Source: an uncultured Roseovarius sp. (GTDB lineage: Bacteria > Pseudomonadota > Alphaproteobacteria > Rhodobacterales > Rhodobacteraceae). Taken from it: a stretch of DNA of 64,000 nucleotides. This document shows, piece by piece, positions 34,958 to 46,551 of this stretch. The notes under the pieces are model-generated. The model made no database searches. It was not told the DNA's origin and saw only the letters and a list, made by a program, of their open reading frames with translations. Within the stretch, counting starts at the first letter, position 1; each line of letters begins with the position of its first letter. The translations under genes and the position numbers were made by a program. The stretch spans positions 744,001-808,000 of the forward strand of contig CANMFU010000001.1 in the NCBI GenBank assembly GCA_947497295.1. The letters are read 5' to 3'.

Positions 34958-37474
34958 GTGCTTAGATTTATAATGACGTTTTTCGGCTCGATCTTCAGCC
35001 TGATCACCATGGGTATCATGGTGGTCGCGCTCACCATCGGCGCGATCTTTTACATCTACGGACGCGACCTTCCCAGCCACCAGAGCCTTGCCAATTATAC
35101 GCCGCCCACGATCAGCCGGATTTTCTCAGGCGAGGGGCGCATTATCGACGAATTCAGCCGCGAGCGGCGCCTGTTTACCCCGGCTGAGGATATTCCCCAA
35201 CTGGTGAAAGAAGCGTTCATTTCCGCCGAGGACAAGAATTTTTATTCCCATGGCGGCTATGACGCGCGCGGCATCGCGGCTGCCGCCATTGAGGCGATTC
35301 AGACACGCGGGGGGACCGTCCGCGGCGCGTCCACCATTCCGCAGCAGGTGGTCAAGAATTTCCTTCTGTCAGGTGACCGCAAGATCGAGCGCAAGATCAA
35401 AGAGATCATCTTGGCCACCCGGATTGAGGAGGCGCTGACCAAGGAAAAAATCCTGGAGCTTTACCTGAACGAAATCTTCCTGGGGCAAAACAGCTATGGC
35501 GTGGCCGCCGCCGCACAGACTTATTTCAACAAATCCCTGCGCGATCTGGCTCCGCATGAGGCCGCATTTCTGGCCTCCATGCCAAAGGCGCCCAGCGATT
35601 TCCACCCGGTGCGCGCCAAGGACAAGCTCCGCACGCGGCGTGATTTCGTGCTGCGCGAGATGAAGCAGAACGGTTATATCACGCAGGCCGTTTATGAAGA
35701 GGAGGTCGCACAGCCTCTGCAAAGCGTTCAGAATGGTGATTTTGAGCCATTTTCGGCGGCACTCCCGCCACGCGATTATTTCACGGACGAAATTCGCCGC
35801 CAGCTGAGCCGCGATTTCGGCGAAGGCGAATTCTTCTCGGGCGGTTTCACGGTGCGCGCCACGATTGATCCGGAAATGCAGGCCGAAGCAGCCGTCGCGC
35901 TGCAAGGCAAGCTGGAGCAATACGACCGAAATCTGGGCCGCTGGCGCGGCACTGGCAAAACGCTGCCGCCCGAGGCATTGGAGAGCGAGGAGGCATGGCG
36001 TGCCGCGCTTGCCAATGTCAGCGTCGCGCGCGATGTCGATCTGGAAAGCCATTGGTATCCGGCGGTTATTCTTGAAATCGGCGATCAGCAAATGCGTATC
36101 GGCGTTGAGGGTATCCAGGCATCCGAAGCCGAGCCGCAGGTGATCCCGCGCGAGGATATCGGCTGGCTGCCGAAGAACTTTCAGAACACCTTCAAGGTGG
36201 GGCAGGTGGTGCATGTGCGCCGCATGACCAAGGACGGCGAATTCATCCGCTGGACCCTGCGACAGGTGCCGCAGGTGCAGGGCGGGTTCATGGCGATGGA
36301 CGTGAACACGGGCCGCGTTCTGGCCATGCAGGGCGGTTTTTCCTACCAGCATTCGGTGTTCAATCGCGCCACGCAGGCCAAGCGCCAGCCCGGCTCTAGC
36401 TTCAAGCCGTTTGTTTATGCGGCCGCGCTTGATAGCGGCTACAGCCCCGCGACCATAGTGGTCGATGCGCCGATCGAGGTGAACACGCCGCAGGGCTTGT
36501 GGCGCCCGCGCAACTCGTCCAACCGCTATTACGGCCCGACGCCGCTGCGCACGGGGATCGAGCAGTCGCGAAACCTGATGACCGTGCGTCTGGCGCAGGA
36601 GGTGGGCATGGGCACCGTTGCCTCCTACGCTGAACGTTTTGGGGTTTATGACAATATGGGCCCCTATCTGGCCAACGCGCTGGGGTCCGAGGAATCGACC
36701 GTTTACAAGATGGTCGCCGCCTACGCCATGTTCGCCAATGGTGGCGAGCGGGTGGAGCCGACGCTGGTCGACCGCGTGCAGGACCGCTATGGGCGCACGG
36801 TCTACCGCCATGATGAGCGCATCTGCACCGATTGCGACGACCCGACCATCGCGCCGGGGCGCAGCCCGCGCATCGTATCAAACCGCGAGCGGGTGATTGA
36901 CGCGATCACCGCTTACCAGCTGACCTCGATGATGCGCGGCGTGGTCGAGCGTGGCACGGCGGCGGGCAATGTCAATCTGTCCGTACCCGTCGCCGGCAAG
37001 ACCGGCACGACCAACGATGCGCGTGACGTATGGTTCATCGGCTTTACCAGCAATATCGTTGCGGGCTGCTATATCGGTTATGACCAGCCGCGCAGCCTTG
37101 GCCGCAGCGCCTATGGCGCGGGCATGTGCGGGCCGGTTTTCACCCAGTTCATGCGCAAGGCCACGGCCAAATATGGTGGGGGTGATTTTGCGATCCCGCC
37201 CGGTGGCCATTTTATCAAAATCGACCGTCGCACCGGCGCGCGCCTGCCCGATGACGCATCTGGCCCAACTGTTGTCGCTGAATATTTCCGCGATGGCGAA
37301 GATCCGATGTTTGGCCTGATGTTCGACGGAGGCTTTGCTATGGGCAACGATCTGGAGCTGTTCCGCGAGGGCGAGGACGAGCAGGTGCGCGACGTCACCA
37401 CCTCAAGCGGCCAGACCGGGCAGGTCGGCAAAAAGGCGACCTTTGGCTCTATGTCCTCAGGCGGGCTCTACTGA
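34958..37474 (+). CDS. mrcA: Penicillin-binding protein 1A, bifunctional
   Basis: Class A PBP of 838 residues with glycosyltransferase and transpeptidase activities, anchored in the inner membrane. The GTG start at 34958 is supported by AGAAGGA; ATG 34973 is an alternative. One N-terminal membrane segment is followed by the GT51 domain ([37 protein letters not shown]). The transpeptidase has SxxK at Ser480-Lys483 (QPGSSFKPF), SRN ([10 protein letters not shown]) and KTGTT. An OB-like insert lies between the domains. Size and insert match PBP1A (PF17092 domain). Confidence 0.95.
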   Translation: MLRFIMTFFGSIFSLITMGIMVVALTIGAIFYIYGRDLPSHQSLANYTPPTISRIFSGEGRIIDEFSRERRLFTPAEDIPQLVKEAFISAEDKNFYSHGGYDARGIAAAAIEAIQTRGGTVRGASTIPQQVVKNFLLSGDRKIERKIKEIILATRIEEALTKEKILELYLNEIFLGQNSYGVAAAAQTYFNKSLRDLAPHEAAFLASMPKAPSDFHPVRAKDKLRTRRDFVLREMKQNGYITQAVYEEEVAQPLQSVQNGDFEPFSAALPPRDYFTDEIRRQLSRDFGEGEFFSGGFTVRATIDPEMQAEAAVALQGKLEQYDRNLGRWRGTGKTLPPEALESEEAWRAALANVSVARDVDLESHWYPAVILEIGDQQMRIGVEGIQASEAEPQVIPREDIGWLPKNFQNTFKVGQVVHVRRMTKDGEFIRWTLRQVPQVQGGFMAMDVNTGRVLAMQGGFSYQHSVFNRATQAKRQPGSSFKPFVYAAALDSGYSPATIVVDAPIEVNTPQGLWRPRNSSNRYYGPTPLRTGIEQSRNLMTVRLAQEVGMGTVASYAERFGVYDNMGPYLANALGSEESTVYKMVAAYAMFANGGERVEPTLVDRVQDRYGRTVYRHDERICTDCDDPTIAPGRSPRIVSNRERVIDAITAYQLTSMMRGVVERGTAAGNVNLSVPVAGKTGTTNDARDVWFIGFTSNIVAGCYIGYDQPRSLGRSAYGAGMCGPVFTQFMRKATAKYGGGDFAIPPGGHFIKIDRRTGARLPDDASGPTVVAEYFRDGEDPMFGLMFDGGFAMGNDLELFREGEDEQVRDVTTSSGQTGQVGKKATFGSMSSGGLY

Positions 37475-37562
37475 TCAAAGGGGCAGAACCGCGCGATCAG
37501 GGCGCGCTTGCCCGGCGCGTCGCGCTGCGGTATCACGCAGCCAAACCACCGGGAAAGCATAT

Positions 37563-38687
37563 ATGCGCGCTGAGATTCAGACCATTACCACCGAAATCCA
37601 GACATCGCTGGAGCTGTTGCGCCAGCGTCTTGGATGGGAAACCGCCCAGCATAGGCTGGAGGAATTCAATGCGCGCGTTGAGGATCCGAAACTGTGGGAT
37701 GATCCGGCAAAAGCGCAGAAACTGATGCAGGACCGGCAGGCGTTGGTGGACGCGCTGGAGACACATGACAGTATTCAGGCCGAGTTGTCGGACAATATCG
37801 AGCTGATCGAAATGGGTGACGCCGAAGGTGACGCCGATATCGTGACGGAGGCCGAAACAGCCCTGAAGGCACTCAAGAGACGCGCCGCCAAGAAAGAGCT
37901 GGAGGCGCTGCTGAACGGCGAAGCTGACGCGAACGACACATTTCTGGAAATCAATGCGGGCGCGGGCGGGACCGAGTCCTGCGACTGGGCCAACATGCTG
38001 GCGCGGATGTATGTGCGCTGGGCTGAAAAGCGTGGCTACACCGTAGAGCTGCAGTCAGAGCAATCGGGAGACGAGGCCGGCATCAAATCGGCGGCCTACA
38101 AAATCAGCGGTCGCAACGCCTATGGCTGGCTGAAATCCGAGAGCGGCGTACACCGCCTGGTTCGGATCAGTCCATTTGATTCCGCAGCCAAGCGGCATAC
38201 CTCCTTTTGCTCGGTCTGGGTCTATCCGGTGGTCGATGACGACATCGACATCGAGGTGAACCCGTCAGACATCCGCATCGACACCTATCGCAGTTCGGGT
38301 GCGGGCGGACAGCATGTCAACACCACTGATTCCGCCGTGCGCATCACGCACCATCCCACCGGGATTGTCGTGACATCGTCCGAAAAGTCCCAGCACCAAA
38401 ACCGCGACATCGCCATGAAGGCGCTGAAATCGCGGCTGTACCAGATGGAGCTGGACCGCCGGAACGCGGCCATCAACGAGGCGCATGATGCCAAGGGCGA
38501 TGCCGGATGGGGAAATCAGATCCGCAGCTACGTTCTTCAGCCCTACCAGATGGTCAAGGATCTGCGCACGTTGGTCGAAACCTCCGATACCAAGGGGGTA
38601 CTGGACGGCGATCTGGACCAGTTCATGGCCGCAACGCTCGCGATGAACGTCAGTGGCAAGAGCCGAGCACAGGCGCAGGGCGACTGA
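37563..38687 (+). CDS. prfB: Peptide chain release factor 2
   Basis: Terminates translation at UGA and UAA. The protein has 374 residues from the ATG at 37563. The stop-codon recognition tripeptide SPF is at 203-205 and the GGQ motif at 248-250 in [18 protein letters not shown]. The whole protein, including the N-terminal helical domain [20 protein letters not shown], is in one frame. The CTTTGA programmed +1 frameshift site of E. coli prfB is absent, so autoregulation by frameshifting does not occur here. Confidence 0.96.
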   Translation: MRAEIQTITTEIQTSLELLRQRLGWETAQHRLEEFNARVEDPKLWDDPAKAQKLMQDRQALVDALETHDSIQAELSDNIELIEMGDAEGDADIVTEAETALKALKRRAAKKELEALLNGEADANDTFLEINAGAGGTESCDWANMLARMYVRWAEKRGYTVELQSEQSGDEAGIKSAAYKISGRNAYGWLKSESGVHRLVRISPFDSAAKRHTSFCSVWVYPVVDDDIDIEVNPSDIRIDTYRSSGAGGQHVNTTDSAVRITHHPTGIVVTSSEKSQHQNRDIAMKALKSRLYQMELDRRNAAINEAHDAKGDAGWGNQIRSYVLQPYQMVKDLRTLVETSDTKGVLDGDLDQFMAATLAMNVSGKSRAQAQGD

Positions 38688-38774
38688 CATCTTAGGCTTG
38701 CGGCCGGTTCGGGCCGCGATATCTGAGCATTTTCAGAAAGATAAAAGCCGGGAGATTACAGCGCTGGATGCCGG

Positions 38775-39110
38775 TTAATCCAGAGGGTCGTGGCCCCAAT
38801 TCATCAGGGAATAGCGCCAGTCAGAGTGCTCCTTGTCTTGCGCCGGGCCGCCTTGGGCGATGTGGCGTTTGATATAGCCAACGACTTTGGCCATGTGATC
38901 CCATTGGCTGTCGGTCAGCTGATCCTTGTTTGTGCGCTTGATGTCGATGATGCGGCGGCCAGAGGCGTGACCGGTGGATTCGCCCGTGCCGCTGTCCCCC
39001 ACCGACTTGGAAGCCTCGGTCGTCAACCACTCTTCCAGCTGTTGCGGCGCCATGTTGACCAGATCGCGCCACTCGCGCCAGATGTCGTCTCGGGATTTGG
39101 ACGATGACAT
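38775..39110 (-). CDS. DUF3140 domain-containing protein
   Basis: A 111-residue, soluble, charged protein. The family pattern is clear: [52 protein letters not shown] and the C-terminal [14 protein letters not shown]. The ATG at 39110 is chosen; the longer frame from 39290 overlaps the divergent gene and has no similarity. Function is unknown. Homologues are widespread in alphaproteobacteria and fungi. Confidence 0.88.
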   Translation of the reverse strand: MSSSKSRDDIWREWRDLVNMAPQQLEEWLTTEASKSVGDSGTGESTGHASGRRIIDIKRTNKDQLTDSQWDHMAKVVGYIKRHIAQGGPAQDKEHSDWRYSLMNWGHDPLD

Positions 39111-39198
39111 TTGCAGGGTCCTTTCGCTATGCTCACTGAAGGCAATAACGGCGCAGCGTGGAATTGGTTTCGCCGGACCTACGATCAGGAGGGCAGGG

Positions 39199-40008
39199 AT
39201 GCAAGAAACAGAACTCGCCGGTAGAGGAGCGCCGGAGGTAAGGGCGCCGGAACTGGGTGTTCCGGATTTGGGTGCGCCAACGCTGCCCATGCTGGCCGAG
39301 GCACTGCGCCGGGGCTGGCGTGATATGCGGCGGGCTCCCGGTTATGCGCTGGTATTTGCCGGGGTCTATGTGGCGATCGGCTGGCTTATGGTGTGGGTGA
39401 CGATGGCCACGGGGCATACCTATTGGCTGACCTTCGCGGCCGTCAGTTTTCCGCTGATCGGGCCGTTTGCGGCGGTCGGTCTGTATGAAGTGAGCCACAG
39501 GTTGGAGAAGGGGCTGCCACTGCGTCCCGGCGCAGTTTTCGGTGTGATCCGCCATCAGAGCCAGCGCCAATTGCCGTCGATCTGCGTCATTATCGTGATG
39601 GTGTTCCTGTTCTGGTTCTTCATAGCGCACATGATCTTTGCGCTGTTCATGGGCTTTTCGACGATGACGAATGTTTCGACGTCTTTTGCCATTTACCTGA
39701 CGTCCGAGGGGGTGGGGATGCTGGCAGTCGGGAGCATCGTCGGCGGTTTGTTCGCGCTGCTGATCTACATGATCACCGTTATTGCACTGCCCTTGCTGCT
39801 GGACCGGGAGGTGGACTTTGTCACCGCGATGATCACCAGCTTTGACGTGGTCACATCGCACCCAGTGCCAATGCTGGCATGGGCGCTGTTTATCGCAGGA
39901 ACGACTTTTCTGGCGCTTTTACCCGGTTTCCTCGGACTTTTCATTGTTCTGCCGTTGCTGGGCCACGCGACATGGCACCTTTACCGTCTGTTGAGCGAGG
40001 CGGACTGA
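39199..40008 (+). CDS. DUF2189 family membrane protein
   Basis: A 269-residue inner-membrane protein starting at ATG 39199 after AGGAGGGCAGGG. A cytosolic proline-rich N-terminus of about 45 residues is followed by six hydrophobic segments: [40 protein letters not shown], the [20 protein letters not shown] stretch, and three near the C-terminus. The DUF2189 hallmarks [12 protein letters not shown] and [22 protein letters not shown] are present. Function unknown. It is divergent from the DUF3140 gene. Confidence 0.9.
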   Translation: MQETELAGRGAPEVRAPELGVPDLGAPTLPMLAEALRRGWRDMRRAPGYALVFAGVYVAIGWLMVWVTMATGHTYWLTFAAVSFPLIGPFAAVGLYEVSHRLEKGLPLRPGAVFGVIRHQSQRQLPSICVIIVMVFLFWFFIAHMIFALFMGFSTMTNVSTSFAIYLTSEGVGMLAVGSIVGGLFALLIYMITVIALPLLLDREVDFVTAMITSFDVVTSHPVPMLAWALFIAGTTFLALLPGFLGLFIVLPLLGHATWHLYRLLSEAD

Positions 40009-40124
40009 AGCGCCGGCGTCCATTGTGCCACCGGCCGGTCGGCTGGCCTATTGCGGGCTGCGACCCACGGCAGACACAGGACGAATGCGCGCCATCCGTC
40101 ACTGATTTGCGCGCTTTTTCTTTC

Positions 40125-40949
40125 TTAGCGAAACGGTTGATCCAGCCGGAGCAGGCGCGCGTGGAACGGGGGGACGTCCTGTAACCCGATCAGGCCTGCA
40201 GTGCGTGCAGCGGACAGGATGGCACCGGTATTGGTGCCCAAATGCTCGTACACCATGCGCGCGGCGCGGATGCCGCTGATCTTTTCGCGCACGGTGCGGG
40301 TGACGTAACCCTCCCATAAGTTCCGCTGAAATGACGTTTCGCGCGCAAGGAAGTTGAATGAGCATGCCATTGAATTGCGGTGGGTTACGATGATCATGAT
40401 GCCCTCTTCCTGGCGCATCACAACGCCACGATATTCGCGGTCCCGTGGTGATGTTGACAGGCCTTGGGCGCGCATCGCTTCGCGCGGCTCGTAGCCTCGC
40501 AGGAACGTATAGCCGTCCTCGCGGTGAATCAGCACCAGCCCGATGACGAACTGTGCCTCGTCGATAAAACTGCGCCGCACAAAGCGGTAAATGCCGTCCG
40601 GGAACAGGTCGTCAGGCACGGCAATCGGCGCACTCCCAAAAAAACCCGCGACGGCGGGATGGCCGAGCAGATCGAGCGATGACGAGCTGCGCAGATCCCC
40701 GACCGGCTCCAGCAGGATGCGGGCATCGGTGCCAAAGAACTGGCAAATGCGATGCAGCACATCGGGCCGGGGAAAACTCTCGCCGCTAAGATAGCGGTTA
40801 AATTGCGTTCTGTTGATTCCCAGATCCCGGCAAAGCCCCGCAATCGACGGGTAGTCGGCGCTGAGCGCCTGTAAATTCTCACCGAAAATAGCCCGCAATT
40901 GCGCAGGATCAGTCTGGCGCTCTGAGGGGAATGTCATGGTGCCGGGCAT
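40125..40949 (-). CDS. XRE-type helix-turn-helix transcriptional regulator
   Basis: A 274-residue putative regulator. The N-terminal HTH lies at about residues 15-75: FGENLQALSADYPSIAGLCRDLGINRTQFNRYLSGESFPRPDVL. The C-terminal 200 residues form a conserved-looking sensory domain of unknown ligand (FPDGIYRFVRRSFIDEAQFVIGLVLIHREDGYTFLRGYEPREAM). GGAG upstream supports the ATG at 40949; ATG 40937 is also possible. The target genes are unknown. The divergent region to its right contains an orphan terminator. Confidence 0.85.
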   Translation of the reverse strand: MPGTMTFPSERQTDPAQLRAIFGENLQALSADYPSIAGLCRDLGINRTQFNRYLSGESFPRPDVLHRICQFFGTDARILLEPVGDLRSSSSLDLLGHPAVAGFFGSAPIAVPDDLFPDGIYRFVRRSFIDEAQFVIGLVLIHREDGYTFLRGYEPREAMRAQGLSTSPRDREYRGVVMRQEEGIMIIVTHRNSMACSFNFLARETSFQRNLWEGYVTRTVREKISGIRAARMVYEHLGTNTGAILSAARTAGLIGLQDVPPFHARLLRLDQPFR

Positions 40950-41099
40950 TAGGGCTCACTCCCATAATCTGTGACGCACAGGTCATCTGCAAGACGTAGG
41001 GCCTGGCGCGCCCTTCGGCCAAATGCATCGCGAGAGGTGTGGCTCGCGTCGAGCGGTTTCATGGCAGACTTTCTCTAAACTATTGCTTTTGATGGTCTC

Positions 41100-41166
41100 A
41101 TCTGCAGTCCCAACATAGATTGGGCAAATTGTCACGGGGCCTGACGCTAGTTGGCGTCAGTTTTTT
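41100..41166 (+). ncRNA. Candidate small RNA ending in a rho-independent terminator
   Basis: A perfect terminator, CTGACGC-TAGTTG-GCGTCAG followed by six T, lies at 41141-41166 on the rightward strand. The gene to its left is transcribed leftward and the gene to its right starts after it, so no annotated transcript ends here. This implies a short independent transcript starting somewhere between 40950 and 41120, or an attenuator in the leader of the gene at 41352. The start given here is arbitrary; only the terminator is directly visible. Confidence 0.4.
41141..41166 (+). terminator. Orphan rho-independent terminator
   Basis: A 7-bp perfect stem (CTGACGC/GCGTCAG), a 6-base loop and a run of six T. 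It is about 190 bp upstream of the gene starting at 41352 and in the same orientation, with no upstream gene on this strand. Confidence 0.8.
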
Positions 41167-41351
41167 CTCAATGTGACACAAATATTCATCGACGGACGCA
41201 ACTTTAAACATGGTCGGCTGGGCCGGAACACGACATTTTGACTGCAGGGGACAGCCATGAGCGAGACGGCGATATCACGCCGCAAGGATCACGGCAATCA
41301 GACGGTACAGACCTTTTGTGCCGCCCGAGTTGAAATTTTGGGGGACTATAC

Positions 41352-41708
41352 ATGTACGGAGTTGTTCTTTGGACTGATCAGCGCGAAAACCGCGCGGTCA
41401 TTTGGTGTGAGGATCATGGGGATCTGGCGTTTTACCGTGGCACAGCTGGCGGTGATGCGGCCATGTCAGCTGGCGATCTGGTGGAATTCGATCTGCGCGA
41501 TGCGGGCGATATGCGCGTTGCTGATCTGCCTCGCTTGGTGACCCGTCGTAGTCATCCCACACTGTCCGTCGAATTGAAAAAGGCCGCTACGCGCACAGGT
41601 GCGCTGTATAGCGAAGCGCCAAGGACGGGTCCGAAAACCGCTTCTGAGAATTGCCGGTCTGAAAATGTAATCCAGTTCAATCAGGTGCAGCAGGCTGCCT
41701 TCGCCTGA
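41352..41708 (+). CDS. Hypothetical protein, 118 residues
   Basis: The frame starts ATG 41352 after GGGGGA and reads MYGVVLWTDQRENRAVIWCE, DHGDLAFYRG and SAGDLVEFDLRD. The first 65 residues look like a small beta-barrel (alternating hydrophobics, cold-shock-like layout), followed by a disordered basic C-terminus. I believe similar proteins occur in other Rhodobacterales, but I cannot name a function. It has a strong terminator 33 bp after its stop and an orphan terminator upstream, so it is probably monocistronic. Confidence 0.75.
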   Translation: MYGVVLWTDQRENRAVIWCEDHGDLAFYRGTAGGDAAMSAGDLVEFDLRDAGDMRVADLPRLVTRRSHPTLSVELKKAATRTGALYSEAPRTGPKTASENCRSENVIQFNQVQQAAFA

Positions 41709-41740
41709 CGAAGGATACAGAATAGATTTAAATGGGGAAA

Positions 41741-41767
41741 AGCGGACCTTTGACAGGTCCGCTTTTT
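41741..41767. terminator. Rho-independent terminator (bidirectional) between convergent genes
   Basis: AGCGGACCT-TTGAC-AGGTCCGCT with AAAA before and TTTTT after forms a symmetrical hairpin. It follows the 41352 gene and faces the end of ilvN (43 bp away on the other strand), so it can serve both. Confidence 0.88.
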
Positions 41768-41809
41768 ACATGGGACGACCGTGGCGCGATCAGCAGGCTG
41801 GCGCGGCGG

Positions 41810-42370
41810 TCAGACGCCGCGAGGCAAAGCGGCGATGCCGGTGCGCGCCAGATCCGAAAGACCCAAGGGGCGCATAAGATCAGCGAAAGCGCCGATTTTT
41901 TCGGACGTTCCAGTGATCTCGAAGGTAAAGCTGTTCAGGGTGCTATCCACCACATTCGCCCGAAAGATATCGGCAAGACGCAGCGCCTCGACGCGTTTGT
42001 CGCCCTCGCCTACCACTTTGAGCAATGCCAGCTCGCGCTCTACCGCCGGACCCTCGACCGTCAGGTCGTGGACCTCGTGGACCGGCACGATGCGGCCCAG
42101 CTGCGCCTTGATCTGCTCGATCACCTGCGGTGTTCCGGTGGTGACGATGGTGATGCGGCTGGTATGTCCCTCGGCGTCGATCTCGGCCACGGTGAGGCTG
42201 TCGATGTTGTAGCCGCGGCCCGAAAACAGACCGATGACGCGGGCCAGTACGCCGGCCTCGTTATCGACGATGACGGCCAGCGTATGAGATTCCTCGATAT
42301 CCGAGAAGGTGGGACGCAAATTGTAGGCTGAATGCTTGTTCGAGCCTTTCTTGATGTTCAGTGCGGACAT
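41810..42370 (-). CDS. ilvN: Acetolactate synthase small (regulatory) subunit
   Basis: Regulatory subunit of 186 residues that confers valine feedback on acetolactate synthase. The N-terminal ACT domain is HTLAVIVDNEAGVLARVIGLFSGRGYNIDSL, followed by SRITIVTTGTPQVIEQIKAQL and the C-terminal ALS_ss_C domain. It lies 81 bp after the large subunit in a leftward operon controlled by the attenuator at 44247-44346. The name ilvH would be equally acceptable. Confidence 0.96.
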   Translation of the reverse strand: MSALNIKKGSNKHSAYNLRPTFSDIEESHTLAVIVDNEAGVLARVIGLFSGRGYNIDSLTVAEIDAEGHTSRITIVTTGTPQVIEQIKAQLGRIVPVHEVHDLTVEGPAVERELALLKVVGEGDKRVEALRLADIFRANVVDSTLNSFTFEITGTSEKIGAFADLMRPLGLSDLARTGIAALPRGV

Positions 42371-42451
42371 GTCAGCTCCTTTGCAGCAGCGCCGCGGGCG
42401 CGCGGTTTTTCTGCGAAAAATCTTTTCTATGATGGGCGTTAGGCATCATTC

Positions 42452-44206
42452 TTAAACCATCACCGCACCTTTGGAGCCGATGGCGTCCTTGGTCGACGCC
42501 TCACCCAGCAGCATCTTGTTATGCGGCTCGCCCGACGGGATCATCGGGAAGCAGTTTTCGTGCTTTTCCACGAGGCAATCGAAGATGACCGGGCCGTCGT
42601 AATTGATCATTTCCATGATCGCATCGTCCAGATCGGCGGGGTCGGAGCAGCGGATGCCCTTGGCACCAAAGGCTTCGGCAAGTTTGACGAAATCGGGCAG
42701 GGCCTCGGACCAGCTGTGCGAATAGCGCTGGCCGTGCAGCAGTTCCTGCCACTGGCGCACCATGCCAAGGCGTTCGTTATTGAGGATGAACTGCTTGACC
42801 GGCAAGCGAAACTGGATCGCGGTGCCCATCTCCTGCATGTTCATCAGCCAGCTTGCCTCGCCCGCAACGTTGATGACCAGCGCGTCGCGATGGGCCATCT
42901 GCACCCCGATGGAGGCCGGAAATCCGTAGCCCATTGTGCCAAGGCCGCCTGATGTCATCCAGCGGTTCGGATCCTCGAAGCCCATGTATTGCGCTGCCCA
43001 CATCTGGTGCTGGCCGACCTCGGTGGTGATATATCGGTCATGGCCCTTGGTCAGCGCCTCCAGCCGGGAAAGGGCGTGTTGCGGCTTGATCGTCTTGCCG
43101 TCCTGTTTGAAGCTGAGGCAATCAACCTTGCGCCACTCGTCAATGCGCGCGTTCCATTTGGCGATGCTCTCGCTGTTCACCTTGCGGCCGCGCGATTTCC
43201 AGACCTTCAGCAGATCCTCCAGCACATGGGCGATATCGCCGACGACGGGAATGTCGGCCTTGATCACCTTGTTGATCGAGGAGGGGTCGATGTCGATATG
43301 GGCCTTTTTCGAGCCGGGCGAGAAGGCGTCCAGTCGCCCGGTGATGCGGTCGTCAAAACGCGCACCGATATTGATCATCAGATCGCAATCATGCATCGCC
43401 ATGTTCGCCTCATAAAGGCCGTGCATGCCCAGCATCCCCAGCCACGCCTTGCCGCTGGCAGGATAGGCGCCAAGGCCCATGAGCGTTGATGTGATCGGAA
43501 TACCCGTCGCCTCGACCAGTTCACGCAGCAGCTGGCTGGCCATCGGGCCAGAGTTGATGACGCCGCCGCCGGTGTAGAAAATCGGACGTTTGGCCGTCTC
43601 CATCGCGGCCACCAGTTCGGTGATTGCGTCCAGATCGCCCTTGACCTGCGGCTGGTAATGGCCGGTGCGCACCTTTTGTGGCGAGGTGTAGGTGGCGGAG
43701 GCGAATTGCACGTCCTTCGGGATATCGACCAGCACCGGGCCGGGGCGGCCTGCGGTGGCGACGTGGAACGCCTCGTGGATGACGGCAGACAGGTTGGCCG
43801 TATCCTTGACCAGCCAGTTATGTTTCGTGCAGGGGCGGGTGATGCCAACGGTGTCTGCCTCCTGAAAGGCATCAGATCCGATCATGAAGGTCGGCACCTG
43901 TCCGGTCAGCACCACGATTGGAATGCTGTCCAGCAGTGCATCTGTCAGGCCGGTCACCGCGTTGGTCGCGCCGGGACCGGACGTCACCAGCACAACGCCC
44001 GGCTTGCCGGTCGAGCGGGCGTAGCCTTCGGCGGCGTGGACCGCGCCCTGTTCGTGGCGCACCAGAATGTGCTGGATATCGTTTTGCTGGAATACCTCGT
44101 CATAGATCGGCAGGACAGCGCCGCCGGGATAGCCAAAGACGACGTCCACGCCCTGGTCCTTGAGGGCCTGAACCACCATTTTCGCTCCGGTCATCTGACG
44201 TGTCAT
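42452..44206 (-). CDS. ilvB: Acetolactate synthase large (catalytic) subunit
   Basis: ThDP enzyme of 584 residues making acetolactate or acetohydroxybutyrate, first step of valine, leucine and isoleucine synthesis. The N-terminal domain has [17 protein letters not shown] and the catalytic Glu in [20 protein letters not shown]. The FAD/middle domain and C-terminal ThDP motif [14 protein letters not shown] follow; GEA in place of GDG is, as far as I recall, usual in alphaproteobacterial enzymes. [16 protein letters not shown] is canonical. It is the first structural gene after the leader peptide. The name ilvI would also fit. Confidence 0.96.
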   Translation of the reverse strand: MTRQMTGAKMVVQALKDQGVDVVFGYPGGAVLPIYDEVFQQNDIQHILVRHEQGAVHAAEGYARSTGKPGVVLVTSGPGATNAVTGLTDALLDSIPIVVLTGQVPTFMIGSDAFQEADTVGITRPCTKHNWLVKDTANLSAVIHEAFHVATAGRPGPVLVDIPKDVQFASATYTSPQKVRTGHYQPQVKGDLDAITELVAAMETAKRPIFYTGGGVINSGPMASQLLRELVEATGIPITSTLMGLGAYPASGKAWLGMLGMHGLYEANMAMHDCDLMINIGARFDDRITGRLDAFSPGSKKAHIDIDPSSINKVIKADIPVVGDIAHVLEDLLKVWKSRGRKVNSESIAKWNARIDEWRKVDCLSFKQDGKTIKPQHALSRLEALTKGHDRYITTEVGQHQMWAAQYMGFEDPNRWMTSGGLGTMGYGFPASIGVQMAHRDALVINVAGEASWLMNMQEMGTAIQFRLPVKQFILNNERLGMVRQWQELLHGQRYSHSWSEALPDFVKLAEAFGAKGIRCSDPADLDDAIMEMINYDGPVIFDCLVEKHENCFPMIPSGEPHNKMLLGEASTKDAIGSKGAVMV

Positions 44207-44246
44207 TATTTTGCTCCGTTCATGACATCATTCCGCTTGCGCGCAT

Positions 44247-44271
44247 AAAAAAACCCCCGGTCTGGCGGGGG
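44247..44271 (-). terminator. ilv attenuator terminator
   Basis: On the leftward strand CCCCCG-CCAGAC-CGGGGG is followed by seven T. It lies between the leader peptide stop (44299) and ilvB (44206), so it would stop transcription before the structural genes when the leader is translated without stalling. Confidence 0.85.
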
Positions 44272-44298
44272 CGCATGGGGTACCTTCTGGGTGTCCGG

Positions 44299-44346
44299 TT
44301 ACCGGCCCATGCGCTTTTTCGGGATACCTACTACTAGCCGCTCCAT
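44299..44346 (-). CDS. ilv operon leader peptide
   Basis: A 15-residue frame: MERLVVGIPKKRMGR then TAA. It contains consecutive Leu-Val-Val-Gly-Ile, with the codons CTA, GTA, GTA, ATC. CTA and GTA are poor choices in this GC-rich genome, as expected for regulatory codons. The stop codon lies inside a CCGG-TAA-CCGG hairpin that precedes the terminator. The frame can be extended upstream to ATG 44379 (MSASHAIRNGP...). No family comparison is possible; the call rests on codon content and position. Confidence 0.8.
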   Translation of the reverse strand: MERLVVGIPKKRMGR

Positions 44347-44379
44347 TGGACCATTCCTTATTGCGTGCGAGGCGGACAT

Positions 44380-46500
<2,121 letters not shown>

Positions 46501-46551
46501 TATCAATATGTTGGACTGGTTTCTTCAAGTGTCGGGCGAGGTAGGCGAGAC

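Noticed and set aside
37335-37562. Extension of prfB upstream of ATG 37563
   Set aside because: It lies within the 3' end of the PBP1A gene in another frame and has no RF2 similarity.
42452-44206. Loss of the GDG motif in the acetolactate synthase ThDP site
   Set aside because: GEA at this position is, to my knowledge, the usual form in alphaproteobacterial enzymes; the rest of the motif is intact, so no defect is inferred.
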